Part shown: positions 25,436 through 33,765 of the stretch, one piece after another
Position numbering within the stretch: the stretch's first letter is position 1
Layout of the letters: the number at the start of each line of letters is the position of its first letter
NCBI GenBank assembly: GCA_003212695.1
Contig: QCPC01000002.1
Location: 1 to 64,000, forward strand
Length of the DNA stretch: 64,000 nt
Direction: 5' to 3'
Origin: Prochlorococcus sp. AG-436-C13
Lineage (GTDB): Bacteria > Cyanobacteriota > Cyanobacteriia > PCC-6307 > Cyanobiaceae
Notes under the pieces: generated by a model
Databases searched by the model: none
Told to the model about the DNA's origin: nothing
The model's input: the letters and a program-made list of their open reading frames with translations, nothing else
Position numbers and translations under genes: made by a program

Positions 25436-25472
25436 TTTAATCAAGAGGAATTTTTAATCAAGAGGAATTTTT
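25436..25472. repeat. Short tandem duplication before queA
   Basis: TTTAATCAAGAGGAATT occurs twice in direct tandem with a 17-bp period, in the 74-base pdhC-queA spacer. Each copy contains an SD-like AGAGGAA, but the nearer one ends about 20 bases from the TTG start of queA, farther than a usual ribosome site. It looks like a slippage duplication. Confidence 0.75.
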
Positions 25473-25487
25473 AATTACTTTTTAAAA

Positions 25488-26603
25488 TTGTTAGTTGACC
25501 CAAGAGATTCACTACTAAGTTCTTATGACTATGAACTTTCTGCTGACCTCATAGCTCAAGAGCCTGCAGAGCCTAGACATAAGGCTCGCATGATGATGTT
25601 GTCTAAGGGGAAAAGAACTGGTGTAATAAATTCTTCTCATTTAAGGGTCTGGGATTTATTAAAAGAATTACGATCGGGAGACTTGCTGGTAATGAATAAT
25701 ACACGTGTTTTAAAAGCAAGGTTAAAAGTTCGATTGCAAAGTGGTTCTTTAGCTGAACTCTTTTTACTTGAACCACTTGGAGGAGGTGACTGGTTATGTC
25801 TTGCTAAACCTGCAAAAAGGATGCGTCCTGGTGATTATTTGTCTCTTGCATCTTCTGAACAGGATCATATTTCCTTGAAGATTATAGGTAAAGATAATTC
25901 AACAGGAGGAAGAATTGTTCATTTCCCTCCTTGTTTTAGCGATAGAGAAAAAATTGAAAGTTTTCTTTGTCAATATGGTGAGACTCCTCTCCCTCCTTAT
26001 ATTCACTCCAATGATTTAAGAGATGAGGATCGTTATCAAACTAGATATGCTACATGCCCTGGAGCTGTAGCTGCCCCAACTGCTGGGCTTCATCTTAGCG
26101 ATGAACTTTTGGCTAGATTATCTTCTCATGGAGTTGATAAAGCATTCGTGACTTTGCATGTAGGGATAGGCACTTTTAGACCATTAGAAGAGGAGAACCT
26201 AAAGGATCTTCGCTTACATAGAGAATGGGTTGAAGTAAAGCAAGAAGTTGTTTCTGCAATTGATGCTTGTCGTACAAGAGGAGGCAGAGTAATAGCTGTA
26301 GGAACTACAACTGTAAGATCATTAGAAGCTTCTTTCCTGGCGGGTAATGGATGTTTGAAATCTTATAAAGGTGAAGTGGATCTAGTTATAAAACCAGGAT
26401 ATAAATTCGGAGTCATCGATGGACTGTTAACAAATTTCCACCTACCTAAAAGTTCCCTTCTTTTACTTGTTAGTGCATTAATTGGAAGAGGTAAATTACT
26501 TCACTTTTATAGAGAAGCTTTGGCTGAAAAATATAGATTTTTTTCTTATGGGGATGCAATGTTCATTACCCCTGAGGCGATTTTGCCAGATTCTCGAATT
26601 TGA
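25488..26603 (+). CDS. queA: S-adenosylmethionine:tRNA ribosyltransferase-isomerase
   Basis: QueA transfers and isomerises the ribosyl of SAM onto 7-aminomethyl-7-deazaguanine in tRNA, making epoxyqueuosine. The 371-aa enzyme carries [61 protein letters not shown] and [20 protein letters not shown], all typical. The start is a TTG 14 residues before the usual first conserved segment and is uncertain. It follows pdhC and is convergent with cysK. Confidence 0.95.
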   Translation: MLVDPRDSLLSSYDYELSADLIAQEPAEPRHKARMMMLSKGKRTGVINSSHLRVWDLLKELRSGDLLVMNNTRVLKARLKVRLQSGSLAELFLLEPLGGGDWLCLAKPAKRMRPGDYLSLASSEQDHISLKIIGKDNSTGGRIVHFPPCFSDREKIESFLCQYGETPLPPYIHSNDLRDEDRYQTRYATCPGAVAAPTAGLHLSDELLARLSSHGVDKAFVTLHVGIGTFRPLEEENLKDLRLHREWVEVKQEVVSAIDACRTRGGRVIAVGTTTVRSLEASFLAGNGCLKSYKGEVDLVIKPGYKFGVIDGLLTNFHLPKSSLLLLVSALIGRGKLLHFYREALAEKYRFFSYGDAMFITPEAILPDSRI

Positions 26604-26616
26604 CTTTACTAAAGTT

Positions 26617-27594
26617 TTATGGCTGTTCGATAATCCCTGTAGGCACATCACTGAACATTACTGAAGAAAGGTAGCGCTCGGCAAGATCTGGCAAAACAAC
26701 AACAATTGTTTTGCCAGCAAATTCCTCTTTTTCCGCTAGGCGGATTGCAGCTGTAGCAGCTGCCCCACAAGAGATACCTACCAATAACCCTTCTTCTTCT
26801 GCTAGGCGAAGAGCCATAGCTATCGAGTCTTCATTCGTTACTTGCTCTACCTGATCAACTAAGGAAAGGTCTAGATTTTTGGGGATAAAACCTGCACCAA
26901 TTCCTTGAATTTTATGTGGTCCAGGTTTAACTTCTTCTCCATTAATGGTTTGAGAGATGACAGGACTATGTGAAGGTTCTACAGCAACTGACAAAACGTT
27001 GTGTCCTTTCTCTTTCTTTAAAAATCTAGATACTCCTGTAATAGTTCCTCCTGTACCGACTCCTGCTACTAATACATCAATTTTCCCTTCAGTATCATTC
27101 CATATCTCTGGACCTGTTGTTTTAAAGTGAATTTCAGGATTTGCAGGATTATCAAATTGTCCTGGCATAAAGTATTTGCTTGGATCACTATCTGAAATTT
27201 CTTTAGCTTTTGCAATAGCACCAGGCATTCCTTTGGCTGCTTCAGTAAGAATTAGCTTTGCTCCAAGGACAGCCATAACTCGACGCCTTTCCAAGGACAT
27301 TGATTCAGGCATGGTCAGCATTAGTTTGTAACCTTTTGCAGCAGCTGTAAAAGCAAGCGCAATACCTGTATTTCCTGAGGTCGGCTCAATAATGGTTTTT
27401 TCTTTATTAAGGAGCCCTTTTTTTTCGGCATCCCAAATCATGTTTGCTCCAATCCTGCATTTAACGCTATAAGCAGGATTGCGACCTTCAATTTTTGCTA
27501 AGACAGTTGCTTTGCAGGTCTTTGTAACTGAATGGAGCTTGACCAGTGGAGTGTTGCCAATAGCAAGACTATTGTCAGCATATATTGGAGACAT
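26617..27594 (-). CDS. cysK: Cysteine synthase (O-acetylserine sulfhydrylase)
   Basis: It forms cysteine from O-acetylserine and sulfide using PLP. The 325-aa protein has the PLP lysine in [15 protein letters not shown] (residue 45), the substrate loop [13 protein letters not shown], the phosphate cup [16 protein letters not shown], and the C-terminal [11 protein letters not shown]. Length is normal. It sits downstream of two other PLP enzymes of sulfur amino-acid metabolism on the same strand, forming a sulfur cluster. Confidence 0.96.
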   Translation of the reverse strand: MSPIYADNSLAIGNTPLVKLHSVTKTCKATVLAKIEGRNPAYSVKCRIGANMIWDAEKKGLLNKEKTIIEPTSGNTGIALAFTAAAKGYKLMLTMPESMSLERRRVMAVLGAKLILTEAAKGMPGAIAKAKEISDSDPSKYFMPGQFDNPANPEIHFKTTGPEIWNDTEGKIDVLVAGVGTGGTITGVSRFLKKEKGHNVLSVAVEPSHSPVISQTINGEEVKPGPHKIQGIGAGFIPKNLDLSLVDQVEQVTNEDSIAMALRLAEEEGLLVGISCGAAATAAIRLAEKEEFAGKTIVVVLPDLAERYLSSVMFSDVPTGIIEQP

Positions 27595-27683
27595 TTTAAA
27601 TTTTCAACCATTTAATATTTAGCTAATGTTATTGTCTTTTGCACAATTCTGTTGTTGATCTAAAAATTTTTGAGGTTTTTTCT

Positions 27684-29159
27684 CTAGCTATTTAATGCCT
27701 TTTTGAATCGATCCCATAAATCTTCACTGTGTTCAAGCCCAACAGAAACTCTGATTAGAGAATTAGGAACACCGCATTTTTTTGCCCAGTCTAGTTCTTT
27801 GTAGTGTGCTAACAGTACATATGGACATACCAAAGTAAAAATAGTTCCTAAACTAGGCCCCTTGCATACTTTTAAAGAATTATAAAATTTCTCTGCCATT
27901 GCAACACCTCCTTTTAATTCAAAGGAAAGCAAACATCCAAATCCTCCTTTGTGTCTCATAAGAGACTTGAAATTTGGACATTGAGCAGGATGAAGAATCC
28001 TTTTAATATTTGGATGCTCTTCTAAACGTAACTTTAGATCTAAACATGCTTTGTTTGATTTAAGTATTCTATAGGTAACATCTGCACTTGCTTGTTCAAG
28101 TGCTATTGCATCTGCATCAGATAATTTTGCTACAGAAACAATCGGTAATAACTCTTGAAAAGTTTTCTTCCATTTAGATGAGGGACTAACTATTAGTGAA
28201 CCAGCAAGAATATCGCCGCGACCTGCAAAGCTTTTAGTTAAAGAGGTGAAAACCAAGTCTGCAAAAGGTAGAGGGTCAATATTTACGGCTGATCCAATTG
28301 TGTCATCAGCAATAACTGGTATGCCCCTATCATGTGCCATTTTTGCTATTAGAGGCAAGTCAACACATTGGAGCATGGGGTTGCTTGGCAATTCAACAAT
28401 TAATGCAGAAGGTTTTTGTTGGTCAAGTTGTTTAGCAAGTTCTTTAGGACTTGGATTAAGCAGAAGCTCGCTTCCCTCAAATATTATTTGAGGAAGTTTT
28501 AATACATCAACATAAGGGAATCCAATTTGTATAGCTGTGTTATTAGGGCGAAATTTTCTTAATGCTTCGAGTGCTGTTGTTAGAGCAGCCATGCCAGAGG
28601 GATGGAGTTGAATGAGCTCTGAATCACATCTATGAATTTCTGCAAGTCGATTGCATATTGACTTTCTTGCTTCGTCCCCTTTGCTTTGTAAAGGGAGCTT
28701 TTCCTTATTAAGTGCTATTGCAGCCTGCCTGGATGATGCTCCTAGCCCAGTGTGCTGCCAAAATGCTTTTGCAATATGAGTCGTTTTAGTATCAACAATT
28801 AGGCAGTGAAGCCCACATACTTCGATAATATATAATTTAGCATTTGCATTTATTTTCTCGCAATATTCTTTTGCTTTTTTTGCTGTATTTAGGTTTGGGA
28901 AAGGCCATCCGCTGTTTGTAAAATCACCACCATGTAGATGAAGTCCTTTATCTGCAATTTCTTTAACAAGGGGGTTAAACCCAAAACGTGGGTAAATCGA
29001 TTTAAGCATATTTATACACGAAGGAACTTTTTCCTCATATGCAATAACGTCTTCCCAGCGAGGCAAAGCTACTGAAACAGCATGAGGGCTAGAAGGTATT
29101 GCTTCTCCAAGATGTTTGTGCTCCCAGAGTGGTGAGGTTAGTAAGTCTTTCCCAATCAC
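27684..29159 (-). CDS. Cys/Met-metabolism PLP enzyme with N-terminal extension (cystathionine synthase-like)
   Basis: The track begins at MRRLSRS, deep inside the upstream metB. A GTG at 29159 overlaps the metB stop as GTGA and is the likelier start (491 aa, VIGKDLLTSPLWEHKHLGEA). About 130 N-terminal residues (with VALPRWEDVIAYEEKVP and LYIIEVCGLHCLIV) precede a fold-type I PLP domain with the Schiff-base lysine in FTSLTKSFAGRGD. The enzyme is diverged from classic MetB; substrate unknown. It follows metB and may work in methionine or cysteine synthesis. Confidence 0.8.
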   Translation of the reverse strand: MIGKDLLTSPLWEHKHLGEAIPSSPHAVSVALPRWEDVIAYEEKVPSCINMLKSIYPRFGFNPLVKEIADKGLHLHGGDFTNSGWPFPNLNTAKKAKEYCEKINANAKLYIIEVCGLHCLIVDTKTTHIAKAFWQHTGLGASSRQAAIALNKEKLPLQSKGDEARKSICNRLAEIHRCDSELIQLHPSGMAALTTALEALRKFRPNNTAIQIGFPYVDVLKLPQIIFEGSELLLNPSPKELAKQLDQQKPSALIVELPSNPMLQCVDLPLIAKMAHDRGIPVIADDTIGSAVNIDPLPFADLVFTSLTKSFAGRGDILAGSLIVSPSSKWKKTFQELLPIVSVAKLSDADAIALEQASADVTYRILKSNKACLDLKLRLEEHPNIKRILHPAQCPNFKSLMRHKGGFGCLLSFELKGGVAMAEKFYNSLKVCKGPSLGTIFTLVCPYVLLAHYKELDWAKKCGVPNSLIRVSVGLEHSEDLWDRFKKALNS

Positions 29160-30334
29160 TTTAATTTTTTTAGACTTTGTTTTATATCTAGGTCTAGATC
29201 TTGAAAGTCTTCGCATCCTATTGACAATCTAACAAGACTTTCATCAATCCCTAGCTTTTGCTTTATTTGAGATGGAACGGAAGCATGAGTCATAGTTGAT
29301 GGATGACAAATAAGACTTTCAATTCCTCCAAGGCTTTCTGCCATAGTAAAAAACTTCAGACCTTTGCAAAAAGAATATGTTTGTTTTTGATCGGCTTTTA
29401 ACCTTAAAGTAATAATCGCTCCTCCTGCAGTCATTTGTTTCTTTGCAAGTTCATTTTGCGGATGATCTGATCGAAAAGGATATCTAACCCATTGCACGTA
29501 AGGATGTTCTGCCAACTCATTAGCCAAATTCAATGCATTGTCTACTTGCCTTTGTATTCTTAGAGGGAGTGTTTTTATACCTCTAGTAATTAGCCAGCAA
29601 TCAAATGGAGAGGGCTGCAACCCAAGTGCTTTCTGTGCAAATTTCATTTTTTTATTCCAGGATCTGTCTTGAGTACATACAGCTCCACCTAGAGCATCAG
29701 AATGACCATTTATGTATTTTGTAGTGCTAGTAAGAGAAATAGTTGCGCCAAGTTCAAGTGGTTTTTGCAGTAACGCTGTAGCAAAAGTGTTATCAACAAC
29801 AACTGGGATCTGACTCTCTTTGGCTTTCTCACAAACCTTTTTTAGGTCAATTATTTTCAATAGAGGGTTCGTTGGACTCTCTAACCAAATCATTGATGGA
29901 GCAAGTTTGTCAATTGAATTAATTGAAGATGTCTTTGAAAAATCTAACCATTCAACTTTAAGTCCAAATTTCTTGAAAACCTCTTCGAACAATCTGACAG
30001 TACAACCATAAAGATTTTCTTCGCATAAAATAAGGTCACCTGACTTAAGAGAACTTGCGATCGCTGTTATAGCACTAACACCAGATCCAAAAACGGTTGC
30101 ATATTTGCAGCATTCCAAAGAACATAAAACAGCTTCTAATATGCGGAAGTTTGGATTTCCAGAGCGTGTGTAATCAAATCCTTCTGGATTTCCATGACTA
30201 AAAGTTGCTGTTTGGTAAATAGGAGGCATTACAGTGCCTGTGTTATTAGCAAAACTTTCTCCATGGTGTATAACCTTTGTGCTTACACGTGGTTGAGATT
30301 GCTCTTCAGACGGTTGTGATTTCACTTTATTCAA
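29156..30334 (-). CDS. metB: Cystathionine gamma-synthase/lyase family enzyme
   Basis: This 392-aa PLP enzyme of the trans-sulfuration family joins or splits cystathionine. Conserved points are the N-terminal YTRSGNPNFRILEAVL, AAT-fold YGCTVRLFEEVF, VVDNTFATALLQKPL, and the PLP lysine in SLTSTTKYINGHSDALGGAV. The C-terminal LVRLSIGCEDFQDLDLDI is also typical. Synthase versus lyase direction cannot be decided here. Its stop overlaps the next gene's GTG by 4 bp. Confidence 0.9.
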   Translation of the reverse strand: MNKVKSQPSEEQSQPRVSTKVIHHGESFANNTGTVMPPIYQTATFSHGNPEGFDYTRSGNPNFRILEAVLCSLECCKYATVFGSGVSAITAIASSLKSGDLILCEENLYGCTVRLFEEVFKKFGLKVEWLDFSKTSSINSIDKLAPSMIWLESPTNPLLKIIDLKKVCEKAKESQIPVVVDNTFATALLQKPLELGATISLTSTTKYINGHSDALGGAVCTQDRSWNKKMKFAQKALGLQPSPFDCWLITRGIKTLPLRIQRQVDNALNLANELAEHPYVQWVRYPFRSDHPQNELAKKQMTAGGAIITLRLKADQKQTYSFCKGLKFFTMAESLGGIESLICHPSTMTHASVPSQIKQKLGIDESLVRLSIGCEDFQDLDLDIKQSLKKLK

Positions 30335-30538
30335 GAACAGTTATGACCTAGATAACAATTGTATAAAATAGAACCTATATAAAAACTATATTATTAATTT
30401 AAGTTCCTTTTTTTACTATTCCTCATGAAAAGATAAATATGTTTAGGTTTAATTTGATTTCCTTTATGAATTAAGCTTAGAATTCAATGGCAATAATTGT
30501 TCTGCATATATAAGCAGGTTAATTAATTTCTGAAAAAT

Positions 30539-31432
30539 TCATATATTTAATTTATTCTCTAAAGATAATATTTTCTGTACTAGCTCTTTCTTTTTCAATC
30601 TGGATATATTACTCACTCCCTTCAAAAGAGACTTTAACTCAAGATTTGTTTTGCACATTAACTCTGCTTTCCTTTCTTCTACGGCAAGCTTCTTTAAAGC
30701 TATTGGATTGGAAATAATTAGTTTGATTAATTGTTTCCTGTTGAGACTGTTAACTAAATCTATTCCTTCTAAAAGATTCCTTAACTCCACTTCGCTTCTA
30801 TTATTTAGTTCATTAGGTATAAATTCTTCTTTGCTTGGGCTTAATATTTTGGGTTGATTTTTTATTAAAAGGTTTGAGGATATTTTAATAAGCTCTATTG
30901 AAATATCATAAATTATTATACATATTAATATTATCGGCTCAATGCTTTTATCTATATCAATGGAAGTTTCTTTTATTATGCTTGTTAGATGATCTTTGAG
31001 AGGCTTTTTGTCTTTTATGGCCTTGTTGAAATTAAAACTTAATGGACTTTTTAAAGTAAGGTTTTTATTTGCTTCTGATTTTTCAGATTCTTTTGACTGT
31101 TTATTTTCTTTTAATGCTACATCTGCCTTTTCTTTCTTTACAGTATTAAAGTCTGAAACTTCTTTTGTCTTTGAAGAAGAATATCTGATATTCTGTCGAG
31201 AGATTATTGGGTCTTTTGGTAATTTCTTTTTTTTATTATTGATTAAATACTTTCTTGTGAATATATAAATTAGTATAAATAGAAGAACTAATAATACTAT
31301 AATTACAAGTCTGTTTAATGAGAGTATATTTAAATCATCTTTATTGATTAATTCCGTGTAACTTTTAGCGCCTGCTTCTGACCATCCGATTAGCTCAAGC
31401 TCCTTTACTGTTTCTAAAAGTTTGTTTGGCAA
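30539..31432 (-). CDS. Membrane-anchored protein with two Rho-N/SAP-like helical motifs
   Basis: The 297-aa protein has a soluble N-terminal part (LKELIGWSEAGA-like region), a single strong transmembrane helix (about 40-62, RLVIIVLLVLLFILIYIF), a Lys/Ser-rich linker and a second moderately hydrophobic stretch (about 165-188). Two related C-terminal motifs end it: EVELRNLLEGIDLVNSLNRK and LELKSLLKGVSNISRLKKKE. The last two resemble Rho N-terminal/SAP-type helix-turn-helix folds, often nucleic-acid-binding. Function unknown; the domain call is by eye. Confidence 0.65.
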   Translation of the reverse strand: MPNKLLETVKELELIGWSEAGAKSYTELINKDDLNILSLNRLVIIVLLVLLFILIYIFTRKYLINNKKKKLPKDPIISRQNIRYSSSKTKEVSDFNTVKKEKADVALKENKQSKESEKSEANKNLTLKSPLSFNFNKAIKDKKPLKDHLTSIIKETSIDIDKSIEPIILICIIIYDISIELIKISSNLLIKNQPKILSPSKEEFIPNELNNRSEVELRNLLEGIDLVNSLNRKQLIKLIISNPIALKKLAVEERKAELMCKTNLELKSLLKGVSNISRLKKKELVQKILSLENKLNI

Positions 31433-31639
31433 AACATTTATCCCTTTAGAGCAAGTTTGCTAAAAGATTTAGCATTAGTCTCGCTTATTTTAATTTTTTG
31501 CAAAAAATTTCTTTTAGAAAGTATAAGAAACAAAACATTAATACGATGGATTAGTAATTATTGCTTAGGTACTTTATCTTTGGTAATGAAGGACCTTTGC
31601 CTAATTATTCTGTGCTAAATATAGCTTCCGGTTTGCACG

Positions 31640-31801
31640 ATGAAGCTGAAAATGTCCAATTCAAGTAGTGATCTTCTTCAAAATGATCATATGGATGCAA
31701 TTGACTCTTATTTTGAATGTGTAACTGCTTGCAGCCTTGGTAGTGAAGGTGGTGAATGTATAACACGTTGTATAGAGGTTCATCTAAAGAAGGAAGACTG
31801 A
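31640..31801 (+). CDS. Small Cys-containing protein (53 aa or 49 aa), not in ORF track
   Basis: An ATG frame, with a second in-frame ATG at 31652 that gives MSNSSSDLLQNDHMDAIDSY, encodes an acidic peptide. Three of its cysteines fit a C-x3-C ... C-x3-C-like spacing (FECVTACSLG, then GECITRCIEV). Such paired cysteines suggest metal binding or a redox hairpin; this is inference. The next small gene starts 1 base after its stop. The 73-aa reverse ORF in the track over this region is a shadow. Confidence 0.65.
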   Translation: MKLKMSNSSSDLLQNDHMDAIDSYFECVTACSLGSEGGECITRCIEVHLKKED

Positions 31802-31802
31802 G

Positions 31803-31970
31803 ATGAAAAAAAATACATCCATTCAACGTAAAACAACTTTGAAATGGACATCTAATGGCGAATTATCTGCTATTGATAAAGCAAGAATTTTAGAAAAGCT
31901 TACTAATAAAGAATTGACTGAGTGTGAGTTCTCATGTGATATGGAAAAGTCTATAGAAATCGATCAATAG
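31803..31970 (+). CDS. Small hypothetical protein (55 aa), not in ORF track
   Basis: It begins one base after the previous small gene's stop and encodes 55 aa. The N-terminus is basic (MKKNTSIQRKTTLKWTSNGE) and a helical acidic remainder includes LTECEFSCDMEKSIE with two cysteines. No membrane segment or known motif is seen. The tight spacing makes the pair a likely bicistronic unit. Confidence 0.6.
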   Translation: MKKNTSIQRKTTLKWTSNGELSAIDKARILEKLTNKELTECEFSCDMEKSIEIDQ

Positions 31971-32050
31971 TAAATTCCTGCTAAATAAATATTCATTATC
32001 CTATTTATTTTTATAGAAGACCTAGCTTTTGTATTAATCAAAAGTGTTAA

Positions 32051-32353
32051 TTACTTTGCTGCTGATCTCCTTCGAACTGTCCGTCTTCCATCATTTCCTT
32101 CATTTGCTTTTGAGGTGACATTCTCTGTTGTCTTGTTTTGATCTTTAGCATTATTTTCATCAGAGTCTTCCATTTCTAAGCAAGTGGCTACTACCATAGC
32201 CGCTTCAATTTGATTAGGAAGATCACCAATGGTGATAAGAGCTTTTAGAACTAACTGCATTCGTGGATCTTTGCCTAGATCAGGACGCAGCTTTCTAACT
32301 GATTGCCAGAGTTCTTTTGTAACTTCTTTGAGTAGCGCCTTGTCAGTAACCAC
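32051..32353 (-). CDS. Conserved picocyanobacterial hypothetical protein (100 aa)
   Basis: It starts at a GTG. The first 62 residues look folded and helical (LLKEVTKELWQSVRKLRPDL, then LVLKALITIGDLPNQIEAAM). The rest is a polar, probably disordered tail ending in a basic RRTVRRRSAAK. It resembles a Prochlorococcus/Synechococcus-restricted family that I recall as TIGR03894, though I cannot confirm this. It lies downstream of rpsD, beyond that gene's terminator. Confidence 0.7.
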   Translation of the reverse strand: MVTDKALLKEVTKELWQSVRKLRPDLGKDPRMQLVLKALITIGDLPNQIEAAMVVATCLEMEDSDENNAKDQNKTTENVTSKANEGNDGRRTVRRRSAAK

Positions 32354-32421
32354 AGAGTTTTTATATATAATTACTTAAAGTAACAGCTCTTACGAAAAAA
32401 GGTGCGTTAAGTTCTGAGCAC

Positions 32422-32454
32422 AAAAAAGCCCCCAAATTGATTGGGGAACTTTTT
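32422..32454 (-). terminator. Rho-independent terminator after rpsD
   Basis: Read on the minus strand, the hairpin CCCCAA-TCAAT-TTGGGG is followed by GCTTTTTTG, a stem plus T-run 43 bases past the rpsD stop. The A-run on the other side would also let it work on the plus strand. It is the clearest terminator in the window. Confidence 0.85.
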
Positions 32455-32496
32455 GTTAATACTCACCAAGCAAAACCGTTGAGGTTAATAGGTTTT

Positions 32497-33105
32497 TTAT
32501 ACTTTCCGTGAGTAGTACTCAACAACTAGAAGTTCATTTATTTCTATGGCCACCCATTCTCTGTCACATTTGCCTGTGACTTTGGCGGTCATTTTTGACT
32601 TCTCTAGCTCTAAGTGAGGTGGGACATTTGCTAGGCCGGGGAATTCTAGATTTCCTTCGACTAGTTTTTTGCTGCCCTTCCTTTCACGAATGGCAATAAT
32701 ATCTCCTGCCTTGCATTGATAGCTTGAGATGTCTAATGGTTTGCCGTTAACAGTTACATGTCCATGATTAACAAGCTGGCGTGAGCCTGGAATAGTTGGA
32801 CCAAAGCCAAGGCGAAAGCAAACATTGTCAAGCCTGCTTTCCAATAATTTAAGAAGATTAGTTCCTGTAGAACCTTCCATTGCTCTTGCTTTCTTTACGT
32901 AGCGAACAAGCTGCCGTTCTGAAATCCCATAATTGAATCGAAGTTTTTGCTTTTCTTCTAATCGGATCGCGTACTCAGAGCGCTTGCGACGGGCACTGCC
33001 GTGCTGACCTGGTGGATTTGACCGTTTTGCGGCTTTCCGGGTGAGACCTGGAAGATCTCCCAAGCGACGCGTGATCCTCAGTCGAGGCCCACGGTATCTA
33101 GACAT
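32497..33105 (-). CDS. rpsD: 30S ribosomal protein S4
   Basis: S4 nucleates 30S assembly by binding 16S rRNA. The 202-aa protein has the basic N-terminus [19 protein letters not shown], then the S4 RNA-binding domain [20 protein letters not shown] with [11 protein letters not shown], and ends in EYYSRKV. The length is standard for cyanobacteria. The N-terminal cysteines of zinc-type S4 are absent. It is monocistronic, with a leader hairpin upstream and a terminator downstream. Confidence 0.98.
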   Translation of the reverse strand: MSRYRGPRLRITRRLGDLPGLTRKAAKRSNPPGQHGSARRKRSEYAIRLEEKQKLRFNYGISERQLVRYVKKARAMEGSTGTNLLKLLESRLDNVCFRLGFGPTIPGSRQLVNHGHVTVNGKPLDISSYQCKAGDIIAIRERKGSKKLVEGNLEFPGLANVPPHLELEKSKMTAKVTGKCDREWVAIEINELLVVEYYSRKV

Positions 33106-33140
33106 AGAAAGAAAAAATAAGGAACAATTGTGATTAAATC

Positions 33141-33173
33141 AGCTTTAGGAACTATGTTGTTCCTAGTAAAGCT
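33141..33173 (-). promoter_or_regulatory. Leader hairpin upstream of rpsD
   Basis: Inverted arms AGCTTTA-GGAAC and GTTCC-TAG-TAAAGCT pair around a 6-base loop with a 3-base bulge, 36 bases before the rpsD start. As a 5' untranslated hairpin it could be an autoregulatory site for S4, which controls its own operon in other bacteria. It could instead be a terminator-like or operator palindrome for the divergent yidD promoter. Confidence 0.4.
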
Positions 33174-33202
33174 ATCTAATCAAAAACATTCTATATTGAA
33201 GC

Positions 33203-33439
33203 ATGATTAAAAAGTTTAATGATGTTCTTGGTAAAGTATTTTTGAGCTTGATAAGCTTTTATAGACAATGGATTTCTCCTATTCTTGGACCGAATTGTCG
33301 TTTTATTCCTACTTGTAGTGAATATGGCTTGGAAGCAATCTCTAAGCATGGACCATGGAAAGGAGGATTGTTGACCTTAAAAAGACTTTTGCGCTGTCAT
33401 CCATTTACACCTTGTGGTTGCGATCCTGTTCCTGATTGA
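33203..33439 (+). CDS. yidD: Membrane protein insertion efficiency factor YidD
   Basis: YidD helps YidC insert proteins at the inner membrane. The 78-aa protein has the family core [20 protein letters not shown], then [20 protein letters not shown], then CGCDPVPD, with the conserved cysteines. The N-terminal amphipathic helix is present. It overlaps the next gene by one base (TGATG) and runs divergent from rpsD. Confidence 0.95.
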   Translation: MIKKFNDVLGKVFLSLISFYRQWISPILGPNCRFIPTCSEYGLEAISKHGPWKGGLLTLKRLLRCHPFTPCGCDPVPD

Positions 33440-33750
33440 TGAGCAAAAATAAATTAATTCTCTTGAGTAGATTGGGCTGCTGTATATGCAAGGGATTGGA
33501 AGAACGCATAAGTAATATATCTTTAGAGCTTTTTGATCCTCCTTTATTTCTTTGTGTTATCAATATTGATGAACCAGATATTCCAAAGGCTCTTAAAGAT
33601 CGTTATTCATTGGAAGTACCTGTTTTATTACTAGAGTTAGATAATCCTTTGAGAAGATTTGAATTGCCCAGAGTTTCACCACGACTTTCTCAAAAAGATC
33701 TAAGTATTTGGCTAGAAAAAATCATATTTAAGAAATTAGAAACTAGTTAA
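33439..33750 (+). CDS. Glutaredoxin/thioredoxin-like protein (DUF836 type)
   Basis: The track starts at a TTG. The ATG at 33439, overlapping the yidD stop (TGATG), is preferred and gives 103 aa. The sequence has a thioredoxin-fold start with LILLSRLGCCICKGLEERIS, where the CxxC is C-C-I-C, a cis-Pro region VPVLLLE, and a C-terminal helix. It matches small glutaredoxin-like DUF836 proteins, probable thiol oxidoreductases of unknown target. It lies between yidD and murE. Confidence 0.8.
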   Translation: MSKNKLILLSRLGCCICKGLEERISNISLELFDPPLFLCVINIDEPDIPKALKDRYSLEVPVLLLELDNPLRRFELPRVSPRLSQKDLSIWLEKIIFKKLETS

Positions 33751-33765
33751 AGGAGTACTTTCTAT

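Noticed and set aside
31605-31826. 73-aa reverse ORF
   Set aside because: It covers two forward microprotein genes with better junctions and conserved-looking cysteines; its His/Cys-rich reading is that of an antisense shadow.
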